From assembly GCF_036669915.1 (NCBI RefSeq), contig NC_089314.1:30030592-30094591 (forward strand): a DNA stretch of 64,000 bases, read 5' to 3'. Shown here one piece after another: positions 1 through 10,768 of this stretch. Made by a program: the position numbers and the translations under genes. Position 1 is the first letter of the stretch, and every line of letters starts with the position of its first letter. Origin of the DNA: Pocillopora verrucosa (taxonomy: Eukaryota > Cnidaria > Anthozoa > Scleractinia > Pocilloporidae). The notes beneath the pieces were generated by a model. That model saw nothing but the letters and a program-made list of their open reading frames with translations, was not told the DNA's origin and ran no database searches.

Positions 1-700
1 GAGACTAATCTGGGCGAAACCAAGATCAGTCGCCAAGTAGAAAACAGTGGCAAGCACTTGTTTTCTAAAAGCGGTTTCGGATCATATGAAAATTAATAAC
101 AGGGTACGTTGATATATCAGCCTCCCGAGTCTCAAGAGAAATCCGGACAGTTACCACGCTATAACTCCGGTATTTCCGTTGCAAAGAAATATAGCCAGTG
201 GAAGAGAGCCAGCTCAATTATCTTACACAGAAGAAAACAAATTCTATGTGTAGAGTCCAGTAAAATATTAGAAACTTGGTCGCAACTACGCTCAGAGCGA
301 GCGATCTCGCGTGATATAAAAAAATAAATAATCTATACAAATAAATTTGTAACTTACCATCGGTACGTTATAAATTAAAGTTTGTCCTCAAAACTTCACA
401 TTTTCCCTCGAGGCTCTACTTCTCGGCCAAGCATCCCTAATTTTGGACAATATCTCAGCCGTGGGCATTATCAGCCGATTTACCAGCCGCCTGAAGGGGT
501 TTATTTAGTAATTAGTTGTATTTCAAAACAAGCCAAATGTCAGAGCCGTCGGAAAAATCTTCAAACGATCACAATTATATGAAATCGGCTGTCAAAGGAT
601 ATGGTCATTGTTCCAAACATTTATACCACGAAACTACAGCATATGGCATCTTTTTTTATCAGATTAAAGTGAAGGTCTTAAGTACTCCAGAAAATATCGG
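1..700. other. No gene recognised
   Basis: Only short open frames without splice context or recognisable domains are present on either strand. I see no match to the FReD, ADCK5 or repeat families found elsewhere in the window. This is probably intergenic or deeply decayed sequence. Confidence 0.5.
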
Positions 701-719
701 TGGCTAAAAGTGGTGTCGT

Positions 720-1010
720 GCCATCATGAATAAAACTATTTGAAGTACTGTAACCATGGTTACAAAACAGGAAACGTTGAATAAGAGATGAACAGAAGCG
801 CTTTAGTTTTTCTTCCTAATCGGTCGTTCAAATTGCTGATATTCATCAGCTCATGGTTTTGGTCTTTTATGCTTTTGATAGTCCAGTAGAGGGTTTTTGA
901 AAAATGCCAGAAAGTCAAACTCTATGAAAAAGCCACAAATGATTAGATGTGGATGATAATTGTTGGAACACAAACGCAGTAGAAACTAGTGTCAAGTTTG
1001 ACAATAGAAA
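720..1010 (-). repeat. Decayed copy of the FReD upstream block
   Basis: The stretch around 745-890 (CTGTAACCATGGTTACAAAA, then a CATCAGCTCATGG motif) aligns by eye with the block about 0.9 kb upstream of the FReD genes, for example 35620-35720 and 49655-49760. It is much more diverged than the other copies, so it marks an older duplication of the unit. Confidence 0.45.
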
Positions 1011-1029
1011 ACAGTAATATTTCTAGTTT

Positions 1030-1850
1030 AATATCGTGTTTGCTTAATTTTAGAATTATTTCCTTTTATAATTGGTGGCTTATGAAGTTCGTTTAATGCG
1101 GGTTTCGAGGGAACGTCGCCAGAAAAATCGAACACGAACATAGAAAAAAGAATTAAATGGCGAATCATAAACACTAGTGCGAAAAAAACATAGTGGGGGA
1201 ATAGTTTCTGAAAAAAATTTAGAGATTCCCATTGACAGCTTCAAGGAAAAGCTTGAAATGTGTCGCTATAATTGAAAACTATGAATTGATCTTGATAACA
1301 TTGATAAAAAAACTGGTCTCCATAATAGCTGAAATACCTTTTCCCTCTCAAATTCAGTGCCAGGTAGGTCTTCGGCATTTATGTTTGAGCTTAGTCCTAA
1401 TTATCGTGGTACTCAGTCGCAAGCGAGTAATTCCCTCTGTGATGTTATTGGTAGCATTGACGCCGTCCTGCTAATGGGTTTATTTCATTCCTTGAAGAAT
1501 GTGGTGGAATCAGGTGGAATTTCTCCATATTAAAGTTTTATCTTTCCAGATGAGTTACTCGCACAGGCAAATTTAGTGGAAAAAATGGATCATTTTAATA
1601 GAATTCGTCTGCACTGGAGCACATGAAATTTTTTAATCTACTCTATTAATTTTATTGTCAAAAAACCAGGTGTGTAAGTGCTGTAGCTATGGACTACAGA
1701 AGAAAACCGCCGCTTTATAAGCGATGAACACAAACGCCACTGCCCTTCTTGCTGTTTGCAGCTGTTCAAATTTAGGGCAGTTTTCCAGCTCACAAGTTTT
1801 CTCTTTTTTATGTGCTAGACTAGTTTTTACTTTGTGATCCAATAATTTGA
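1030..1850 (-). pseudogene. Relic of a FReD gene 5' end (signal-peptide exon and upstream block)
   Basis: On the minus strand, 1176-1268 lines up with the 88-bp signal-peptide exon of the FReD genes. Shared words include the region before ACATAGTGGGGGAATA (compare ACATGGTGGGAGAATA in intact copies) and the end TGTCGCTATA (compare GCATCGCTATA). The start codon is gone (ATG reads ACA), the donor equivalent to CTCACC is destroyed, and small indels break the frame. Flanking sequence at 1350-1400 and 1670-1800 matches the same upstream block as intact genes. No PAN, EGF or FReD exons remain next to it. It is an old dead member of the cluster, and the assignment rests on patchy similarity only. Confidence 0.45.
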
Positions 1851-3116
1851 AGTCATTGAATTACCGTCGCACAAGAGGCCTTTGAAAAATGTGGAGAATC
1901 AAACTCTTTCGCAAAGTTGCAAATAACTTAGCTTGGTAATTGGAAGATCAAAGTCAGTACGTGAGCAATTTTTCAGCTGAAAAATGTCCAATTAACTACA
2001 TATAGTTACATCTTTCAACACAGAGTTGAGAGAAACAAAATAAGAATACGTTTTGATTTTTTTTCTGTTCGAGAAAACTCATTCTGACATTTTGTATTTT
2101 AACGAAGTAATGTAGCATAATGCACTTTATGAGCCCTTTTCCTACGAAAGTGACGTTTAGTATTCATGAATAACAGTAATAATAATAAAAATAATACGTA
2201 ATAATACGTAATCGTAGGTAATCATACAATAAGTGGAAATTATAGAACATTGATTGCAAATGAAGGGAATCTTCGAATACTACAGAACCTTAGGGGAGAA
2301 TAGGTCCAACCAAGAACCCTCGATCCCCCCTCCCCCCTGTTGAAGGCCTAAATGTAATAACTGTCCTAAATGTAATAAAGTCCTAAATGTAATAACATTT
2401 GGTCCTAAATGTAATAAAGTCCTAAATGTAATAACATTTGGTTCTAAATGTAATAACATTTAGTCCTAAATAAAATAAGCCTCCAATGCAATCGTATAAC
2501 TCCGCCAGTGCATTGTTGTTATAGCGGACATCCATATTGAGATCTTGAAGTGACAGCTGTTGCACCAAAAAATCCTCTGACCAGTATTCATGTCACATAT
2601 TGGGGGCTCGTTGGTATTAATCAGCGTCTTCTTATTTGCTAGACTCAGTAAGTCGAGAAGCATTGGCTGCAAACCGTTATACTGATAAACAATTAGCATC
2701 AGATGACAACTGGCTAACAATGAGTACGCTGACCTATATCTCTCCAAATATCACTGGCTCAGACTCTTAGGTACAATAGACTTTGAAAAAATGTGAATAC
2801 GTAATACTTGTGTGATGAGTGAGCGAGTTAACAAGTCATCAACCAAAGTACAAACTTGTATAAGGGAGTCCTCTGACTTGTAGGACAATTTGCAGGCTCG
2901 AATATACATTTTTTGAACTTGGGATTCCTTTATGGCTTCACTCCACCTCGATAATCAGTTCATGTGCCATATAACTATAAGTGCAAACTGATGAGCTTTC
3001 TTTTTTCATTTATTTATTTATCTATTCATTTTTCTCCCCTCTCGGCGGGGAGGAGAGATAAAGACAAAAAATGAAATAAAATCGACTTGAGATCGACTGT
3101 AGAATATATGTTCTCT

Positions 3117-3268
3117 CTTGACCAAACTTATTCGGTCAAGATGGCTGGATATTAACCTTGCTCTTTTTCTGCGTTTTTATGGACCCCGACTTCGTCTCGG
3201 TCCACAAAAACGCAACAAAAGAACTTGGCCAATATCCATCTATCTTGACCTCACGCTTGGTCAGTAAC
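3117..3268. repeat. Hairpin MITE (imperfect palindrome)
   Basis: Left arm TTGACC...CGGTCAAGATGGCTGGATATT, and an inverted right arm AATATCCATC...ATCTTGACC, surround a central GACTTCGTCTC turn with matching GCGTTTTTATGGACC / GGTCCACAAAAACGC arms. There is no coding capacity. It looks like a palindromic cnidarian MITE nested in the 2.8-kb element. Confidence 0.7.
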
Positions 3269-3282
3269 GCATATATATGTTA

Positions 3283-3395
3283 TTTGCCGGCTGGGAGGTC
3301 CTATGGTGAAAAACTGTGACCGAGGTCTTGAAAATACAAGACCGAGGTCACAGTTTTTCACCATACGGGTCGACCCTTAGCCGGTAAATAAAATA
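3283..3395. repeat. Hairpin MITE, near-perfect inverted repeat
   Basis: The arms ATGGTGAAAAACTGTGACCG and CGGTCACAGTTTTTCACCAT are separated by a short loop that contains GGTCTTGAAAAT / ATACAAGACC. The outer parts, TTTGCCGGCT and AGCCGGTAAA, are also inverse. It is non-coding, and I recognise the type from coral genome sequence. Confidence 0.75.
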
Positions 3396-5523
3396 TTTAT
3401 TTTTTTTAAACTTGACGAAATTCTTTCCGAAAGAACCCGAATGATTTAGAGCTGTAAATACAGCAAGATCTTCCATAAACTGAACAATTTTTGAGCGAGT
3501 AAATGGTAGTTAAAATAGAGGTGATGCAAATTAAAGAGAGATGCCTCACCGAAACATTTTCATTTCCGTAACAACGAAGGTGATTAAAAAGGCTTCCAAA
3601 CAGACTTTGAAACATTAGTTTTACACAATCTGACACCTGCCAATTAGAGAGCGCGTAAGAAAAAAAAGCGCAAGAACATTTGAAAAACAACGGAACTAGT
3701 TTGGCAAGGACTGTCACGACAATGTTTTCTTCAAGAACAGTCAATGATCAAATGGAAAGTATTATTCACTCTCATAGACGATTCATTCATGTACGAAGAT
3801 TTACCTCTGTTCATTAAGTAAACGGCGAGGAAAGTAATTGTAAATTCAAATTTTGAATTTTGAAGTTGTGAGAGTTTGCTCGTTTGTTTGCTGCAATGGC
3901 GTGTGTAAATCTGGTCTTTCCTCCACAAAAACTAAATTCGAATGGCACACTCCAACGAAACACACGAGGATTCAATGCGGCCTTTTCTCATTAAATTCCT
4001 TCAGTTTCTCTTGTGCAACTTACAGTACAAATGTCCAGATTGAACGGACTTGAAAAGACTCACCGAGAGCGTATATTTGTTGTAGAACTTAAATTAAAAC
4101 TTCGCTCGCTCTTTCACTATGAACAAATTGTTTGAGAAAATTCAGATATCAAATGAATGAAAGTTCCATCGTTCAGTTTAACTGTAACCAAATACTTTAC
4201 GTTTTAACTTTCTATGTACCTTTTGTGTCAATTTAATTGCAGACGGTTTTAAGGCCGCTTGTCAACCAACGTTATGACACTATTGCTTATACAAATTCAT
4301 TCTGAAACCAATATTTTTCTGTCAACCAAAGTGGTTTGAGAGAGAGGAAAGAGAGGATTCATAAGTTATTTATCAGCCTTAGGTAGTGACCGACGTGTTT
4401 GCTCGAAAATACTGCCCAGCCGGAAAAAACGAGATATATTTATGAAAAAAAAAATTTAAGATGTACTCAGCGATTCACGAAAGCGTTACCGTGGCCCGTG
4501 GGCAGAGATAGGAAAATACTGACCGGGTAAAGAACCAATCAGATTGCAGGATTTTTACCGTGCCCTCTAAAAAAAAAAAAAAATGAACATATTTCATGCA
4601 GACCCATCCAAATCTGGCAAGGGAAGACAGTGCAAAAAATTCACTTCCGAGTTCGGAATTTGTCTTACGTATGGGTCAATGGACTTCCTTTTCCTTGTAA
4701 TTTGGTTCATAAAGTGTTAACTTCAGCACTGATCACACAAATTTATCGTCAAAATCTGTTGCACTAAAGAGTCTGAGCCAATAATATAAAGAGAGGTATT
4801 GGTCAGCGTTCTTATATTTTCACGTCTGTCAATTTGATGCCAAAAGCACATCAGTATAGGGGTTTGTGGCCAATACTTCTCGACTTACATCTCTAGCAAA
4901 TAAAAAGACGCTGATTAATATCAACGAGCCTGCAATATACCAAATATTGGTCAGAGGATTCCTTGGTGCAACAGCTGTCACTTAAACATCTCACTGTGAA
5001 TGTCCGCTACAACAACAATGCACTGACGGAGTTAAACGATTGCTTTGAAGGCTTATTACATTTAGGACCAAATGTTATTACATTTAGGACCAAATGTTAT
5101 TACATTTAGGACTTTATTACATTTAGGAAAGTTATTACATTTAGGCCTTCAACACCCCCTTCCCCACCCCGTGATAAATAATGACGGGTCACTTACTCTT
5201 CATAAAGTCTCTTTGAAAGAATAACAACCGTGTACTAAATCGTTTAATGTTTCGAGAAGCTGGTGATAATATGAGACAAACCTTCTACGTTTTTTAAAAC
5301 GTATAGCAAGGGGGATACATCCATCCCTCAATAGAAAAAAATTACGAGATGAAACCCAAAACGAAACGAAAAGAAAAACAATATATACAACCTTAGAAAG
5401 TTCAATGAATGTTCACTAAACTGGCAAACCCATCAATGTCTTTTTTTAGCGCTGAACAGACTTGATCAAATCACTCGTTTCTAAGTAGGTTCTTAATCAA
5501 AATTATGACATAAATATGATAGT

Positions 5524-5946
5524 TCAGAAATTCTCTGGTCTTATTTTCATCTCGGTTCTCTTTAGGGAGTAATGATAACCTTTCCAGCCTTTCCAGTTCA
5601 CACCATCAGCATAGGAAGAGTGATTGCCACGATACAAGCCATTGAGATTTGACGCATGGCACGCGCTGTACCACCAGGCTCCTTTGAACGCAATGGAGTT
5701 ACCGCAGTTACGGTTTCTGTGATGATCATTATCGTGATCTCCAGTGGTGAATGGCCGATCACGAGGGAGAGAGGAACTAGCGTTTCCTAAAAAAATTGGA
5801 ATTAACGGTAATACAAAGTCAATAAAATAAAAATTTACATAATCCTTATCAAACATCCCTGTGAAATGAAATCGCTAGCTTGATATTGCTAATAGATTAA
5901 TAATTATCAGACTTGAATTGTCGGGCTAACAGGACAAGTGAATAAA

Positions 5947-5991
<45 letters not shown>

Positions 5992-7979
5992 TATAGCAGG
6001 TAATTTAGTGTTAACAACTGGGTTGAAAACGTAAATTAGCCACCGTAAAGAGTAAAAAAGCTGACGTTTCGAGCGTTAGCCCTTAGTCAGAGCGATTGAC
6101 GAAGGGCTAACGCTCGAAACGTCAGCTTTTTTACTCTTTACGGTGGCTAATTTACGTCTTCAACCCAGCTGTTAACACTAAATTACCTGCTAACAGGATA
6201 AGATCCATCGGCGAACACTTTCAGATTTAATCAACGTCTGGTCTGCACTGTCTAGGATTATTGCATTTAGATGGGCTTAGCTTATCATTTTTTCCATCTT
6301 TGGAAGCCATTGCTGTAAAAGAATTGAAGCTTCTTTATTCTAATTTACGCTCCCCTCTCCCGTAATAATAAAAAGGAAAAATACCGCTATACCTGAATAG
6401 GAACCGCGAATCAGCCTGTACTTGTCATTCTCACTCTTGACGTCAAACGTGTTATACTCGGCATAAGTTGTGTTACCTTCAAAGTCTTCCAAATCCACAC
6501 GCAGCATGTTGCTATCATTTGAGGTCAGGCGGTGAATCTTGTCCAGTCCCATCCAAAATTCACTTGTGAGGTCATCAAAGCCACATTTGTAGTCGTTCCA
6601 GTAGCGGTAGAAATCAACCGAGCCGTCCAGTCTCTTCTGGAACACAGTCCATCCTCCATCCTCCGCTGTTTGGTCACAGAATACATCAAAGGCAGGCAAA
6701 TTATCAGGTTTAATGGTGTACACGCCGTCAGTAGGTTTATCCGCGGATTCGTAGATTTCTGCGCAGTTTCTCTTGACTGAATATTATTAAAAACAAAAAG
6801 CAACACAAAACTCTCACTTTAATTTGTTTGGATGTTGACGCTTTTCGTTAGCTCTCCTGACTATTTATTCTGAACATTAGTAGTAAACTAGTACCATTTC
6901 CTTTTTCCTTAATATCTACCAGCTACATTCATTTAAAGTTTCATTAATAGGCTTTTCCTTTTTAGCTTTACTTCAGTGGTTAATATTTTGTTCTGGAAGT
7001 TAGGTTTGGGAATTTAGTTAATAACTCCTCGCATACTACACGAGAGAATGGCCCACATAATGCAGACATTTCACCTTCAACTTGGCAGGTTTCTCCGGTG
7101 AATCTTTCCCGACAGACACAACGAAAACCTTTATTGGTGAATCCAGCTTGACAGATGCCCTTGTTTAAGCATGGGCTGCTGCTACATGGATTCTGTTTAC
7201 AAAACGAAGTAAACTTTTGTGCAGATCTTCCAAATGTCAACAGTAAGATCACTTTAGTCTAAGAAAATGAAACAATATCTTCTACCACCGTAGTTTCGTA
7301 AGAATGTGAACTGTTACCTCGATTGCAAGATACGTGTAACCCGGATTTTTCACGAGAAGAAATGGAGCATGGTTTTCCACCGTGGCGTTATTCAACTCGC
7401 ATTTTTGGTTTCCTCCCGCAACAGGTCCAATATTGATGGACACACAATTAGTCTCCATATAACACATTAATCTGCAACTTCCTTCGTTGAGCACCTCTAC
7501 ACTTTTGATGGCGTGATTTTTCATGGCCATGTTCGGTATTGGGTCCTTGAATATGATGTTTCGATAGTCGTCATCCGTGGTAGGCAAACAAATATATCGT
7601 TTAGTTTCCTCTCACTCGAGGTAATTTCTTATTTTCATTAATGAAAAAGGCACGTTAAACCACTTTATTTCCAATGAATTAATGAGCGGAAAGAAAATAT
7701 CAAAAATGATATCAAGAATATTTTGACAGCGTTTATTACCACACCACGATATCTGTGAATCGCTTGTTTTAATTCATCATTTCGAACCAAAATACAGGTA
7801 GCAGGTAGCATATGTAGTTCGTGTAACGGTTTTGAGGAAACGACGCCAGAAAGATAAAACACAAGAAATTTAAAAAGGGACTTATACTCACCAGTGCAAC
7901 AGATGCATGGTGGGAGAATAATTCCTAGGAAGATATAGAGAGTACTAATGATCGGTTGGAGAGAAAACTTGAACTGCAT
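5524..7979 (-). CDS. FReD copy 1: secreted PAN-EGF-fibrinogen-related protein
   Basis: Five exons in transcript order: 7892-7979 (signal peptide [12 protein letters not shown], hydrophobic core), 7318-7574 (PAN), 7075-7192 (EGF, six cysteines), 6393-6776 and 5524-5786 (FReD). Joined length is 1110 bp, 369 residues. FReD hallmarks are [26 protein letters not shown], the Ca-site DHDND, GAWWY and SNLNGLY, ending IRPENF. This type of domain usually binds acetylated glycans extracellularly and is often linked to immunity or symbiont recognition; that role is inferred. Oddities: the acceptor before PAN reads CCACGG where other copies have CCACAG; the first PAN cysteine is Tyr; and it is the most diverged full-length copy. 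It may be alive only if another acceptor is used. Intron 4 contains a hairpin MITE (5980-6192). Confidence 0.72.
5980..6192. repeat. Hairpin MITE in intron 4 of FReD copy 1
   Basis: This is a long near-perfect palindrome. The left arm (AGCAGGTAATTTAGTGTTAA, then GTAAATTAGCCACCGTAAAG and CTGACGTTTCGAGCGTTAGC) is repeated inverted on the right, around a short centre with AGTCAGAGCGATTGACG. A degraded relative lies at 20755-20870. It should fold into a strong hairpin in the pre-mRNA. Confidence 0.8.
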
Positions 7980-8536
7980 CGCTATAAATAAATAATTGTA
8001 AATTCAAGGTAAAAGAAGACAAATACCTCGTTCAGTTATGTAATTGTTCTAAAAAACTTTGTTATGCTAACAGGCCTGTGTCATCCCTTGCACAAAGAAA
8101 ATGACTTAGTATGAATTTCTTCATATTAAATATTCATTCTCGAATGTGAATTAACAGCTGCAAAAGGCGCAAAAAGAGGAAGATATAATAGACCGGTGTA
8201 ACGCAATTTGTCTGCATTGGTGTATTTTTTAAATTCTCACTCTACCTTATAAATTTCATTCTGATAAGCCATAATATTTTCAAAAGTACCAGAGAAGAAC
8301 TAAATATAGCACATCACACTTATCAGAAGTGACAGGAGTTTATCAATATGTTTATTTTCAGCCTGTTTAACTTTGAACTTACGGCAATTACGTTAAGAGC
8401 AATCTGAAATACAAACTTTTAACAATTTATCCTTTTTTATCGCAAAACATTCCCCAGTACGATAGAACGGCATTGCACATTATTGACATGAAGATTTACT
8501 TTGTAGCAACTTTAAGTACAGAGGCCTAAGTTTTTT
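7980..8536. other. Upstream flank of FReD copy 1
   Basis: The sequence matches the blocks upstream of other copies (for example 34602-35190), including CGCTATAAATAAATAATTGTAAA directly before the start codon. No coding exon is seen. The homology stops at about 8536, where a SINE begins. Confidence 0.55.
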
Positions 8537-8790
8537 CTAAGCTCAGCGGTACAGCATCGGGAAACGGAATCCGAAGGTCTGAGGTTCGATTCCTCCTTCT
8601 GATAGTTTCTAAACAAACCCAAACACAAGAGCCTGCTCTCCAGACGGCGGTAACAGGTCTTATTTGAGGAGAGATACCGCCGGTAACCAGCTTTCATTGA
8701 AACCTCTGTCCATGGTTAGCTGTAATCATCCCCTCTTCACATAATCATGCTAACATTGTGCTCATTTTATCTCTAATACTCATTTGTCAC
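8537..8790 (+). mobile_element. tRNA-derived SINE
   Basis: The head has a degraded A box (GCTCAGCGGTACAGCAT) and an exact B box (GGTTCGATTCC at about 8583). A family-specific body follows with CAAACCCAAACACAAGAGCC and GGAGAGATACCGCCGGTAAC. The mutated A box suggests it is not transcribed by Pol III. Confidence 0.65.
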
Positions 8791-8840
8791 TACTCCGACT
8801 CCGACTCTAAAATCGTTCCTAAACTAATCCGTGCTGATTA

Positions 8841-8932
8841 TTAACCCTTTAACCCTTAAGAATGACTAACATCTAATTTCTCCTCACATTATTGACCCTG
8901 AATCAAACATTAAGGTCATTTAAGGTTTATTT
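8841..8932 (+). mobile_element. TTAA-flanked MITE, 5' part only
   Basis: It starts TTAACCCTTTAACCCTTAAG and runs through AATGACTAACATCTAATTTC to CATTAAGGTCAT. There it is cut off and joins the intron before an ADCK5-like exon. Full copies occur at 30444, 37256 and 52578. Confidence 0.6.
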
Positions 8933-8947
8933 AGTTTTATCTTCCAG

Positions 8948-9131
8948 ATTTCGAGAATTTTTGTCAGATTCTTCCTCAACGTCCGTTGGCGTGGGGAAGC
9001 GCTGGAATGCTGTTTAAATCAAGAGTAACAGAAGAGGATTTGACAATCATGACAAAACTCGCTCAAGGACACTTCGAGAAAGTGATAATCATTCTTAAAC
9101 AGCTTCCACGGAGCATGCTGCTTGTGTTCAG
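8948..9131 (+). pseudogene. ADCK5: ADCK5-like exon (C-terminal region), isolated
   Basis: A 184-bp exon is bounded by TTTTATCTTCCAG and GTGTGG. In its open frame it reads NFCQILPQRPLAWGSAG, then EEDLTIMTKLAQGHFEKV and LKQLPRSMLLVFR. This matches the part of ADCK5 (aarF-domain containing kinase, UbiB family) after the kinase core, where family members have QRP and LPRPMLLVLRN. The exon enters in phase 1 and leaves in phase 2, as does the equivalent exon at 18239. Neighbouring kinase exons are absent, and the exon that should follow (NLNT...) is missing, so this is an open but orphaned gene fragment. Confidence 0.65.
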
Positions 9132-9389
9132 GTGTGGATAGTGTTATTTCACTTCGAAATAACTTATTCTTGCCGCAGATTTTTTTGCACGTTTTCCTGA
9201 CAATGCCAAGTTCACTTATGTTTAATTTCTTTTGTTGACTTTTTGATGTATTTTTACCGTAGCAAACTGTCATAATTTGTAGATTTCCTTAAATTTAACA
9301 ACCCGAAAAGCAAATCCTAAAAATTGTTGTGCAGCTTTATTAGTCGTGGACGTTGGATAGGGAAAAATATCGGAGCCCTTAATTAGGAT

Positions 9390-9474
9390 CCAACCCCCCC
9401 TCCTCCCTTACCCGCCCTCCTTCCTTACCCCCCTCCTCCCTTACCCCCCCTCCTCTCTTACCCCCCTTCCTCGT
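9390..9474. repeat. C-rich minisatellite
   Basis: Imperfect tandem copies of CCCTTACCCCCCTCCT (about 16 bp). They directly abut the truncated last ADCK5-like exon and have replaced its 5' half. Confidence 0.7.
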
Positions 9475-9553
9475 GCGCGCACCTAAAGATATGGACGAAC
9501 TCACGTCTAAATTAAAAACCTTACACGAGCTGGACGCCATAGCCGCAGAATGA
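9475..9553 (+). pseudogene. ADCK5: Truncated last exon of the ADCK5-like gene
   Basis: It reads RAPKDMDELTSKLKTLHELD followed by AIAAE and TGA. The 5' half and the splice acceptor are lost to the C-rich minisatellite. The TGA (CGA in the longer copies) is shared with the copy at 22706-22844, so these two descend from one mutated ancestor. Confidence 0.55.
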
Positions 9554-10768
9554 ACCAAAAGAAAAGTCTCGGTTTCTTGATTTCGTTCCCCATTGCATTC
9601 AAATTGTGAAAAATCGAAACTTTTTATGTATCAAAGATTTTAATCGTTTGTAAATAAACAAAGCTGTTAGGATTTCTCTTGTAGCCTGCAAACCAATGAA
9701 CACAAGTGATCCAATACGCCACTTTCGATATATGAAAATTCTAACATGGCTCCTCGGTTAGTGAGAATAAAACAAAAGAAATTTCACCTACTCATCCTTA
9801 CATTTGGTATTTCTACAAACTCAGTTTGTAACATAATCACCTGATGAGCCATATCTACGAAATGGACCTTGGGCTTGACAATGTGTTTTAATGGTTTAAA
9901 GTGTAATATGTTCATCAATAACAGTGCAAGGTATTTACTTTAACAAAAGCTAAGAAAATACAAATAAAACCAATATATGAAGCATTTTAGAATCATCAAC
10001 ATTACGTTACATTGTACACTAAAACTTGAAATATTTGTTTTTCTGATAGCGTTCTTTAGAGTCAAAACATTGGGTAATTGTTTGGAGTTTCGTTATAGAA
10101 ATCAAAGGGAACTAGAACTGAATTAGCGACTGTTGTTACTCTTCTGATATTGACATTGAAAAAATGAAGGCTTTGTGATGGCTTTGTGTTCCGTCAAGTG
10201 AAAATACGAGTCAAAAATTTAAAGAATCAAAACTTGTATAACCCAGACAGAAGGAGCATAGGAGTCGTGATGGCCATGATGACACAAGCCATTGAGATTC
10301 GAGAATAACTTTTTTGAATACCTAGGACCCACCCAAAATGATATGGAGACAGGGTCTATTCAGTCGCTGCCCCCAGGCCGTAGAATGTCTCACTCATAGA
10401 CCTTGAATTGAGTCCATTGGTTTCTGTTTTTCGAGAAAAGACGAAAGCGCATTTTTTCAGAGCTTCTTATGATTAACTGTCAATTTCCAACTAGGATAAG
10501 AAGCTTTTTGTATATATGTATCACTATATGGATTAAGTCATTATTACTATTATGATGATTATTATTATTATTATTAGTTAACTGGCCAATTCTACAGAAT
10601 CAACTGTTCCTATTTTGAAAAACACGCACAAAGAAGCAAGAAAAACCCCGAACAACGTTCCGCTAAGCTCCAATTTAAGAGTGATTGTTTAATGCTGAAT
10701 ATACCTGATCGAGACACTTGGTTTTTTTGTTAAGTTGCTGCTGTTTGTTGTGCCACAAACATGACAGT
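9554..10768. other. 3' flank shared by the duplicated units
   Basis: This is non-coding sequence between the ADCK5 last exon and the FReD stop. It recurs at 22845-24015, 30874-32051, 37686-38868 and 53008-54186. It holds an ATT microsatellite (about 10556-10576) and, on the minus strand, ATTAAA at 10688-10693, about 80 nt past the FReD stop, a plausible polyadenylation signal. No other gene is seen. Confidence 0.6.

Larger units (their letters stand above)
2339..5153. mobile_element. 2.8-kb fold-back DNA transposon with about 400-bp TIRs
   Basis: The left end starts GTTGAAGGCCTAAATG and the right end finishes CATTTAGGCCTTCAAC, exact inverses. The inversion continues inward through several direct subrepeats of CCTAAATGTAATAA (2346-2470; inverse at 5055-5150) and then through diverged but alignable sequence to about 2760 on the left and about 4770 on the right, giving TIRs near 400 bp. 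No transposase frame is recognisable inside, so it looks non-autonomous. Two smaller hairpin elements sit in its interior. The C-rich flanks prevent a clear target-site call. Confidence 0.75.

Noticed and set aside
2339-2470. CRISPR-like array of CCTAAATGTAATAA repeats
   Set aside because: Spacers are absent or repetitive, the array is mirrored at 5055-5150, and the context is eukaryotic; it is the TIR subrepeat array.
3406-3744. 112-codon minus-strand frame inside the 2.8-kb element as a transposase
   Set aside because: No transposase motif or catalytic signature is visible; the length is within chance expectation.
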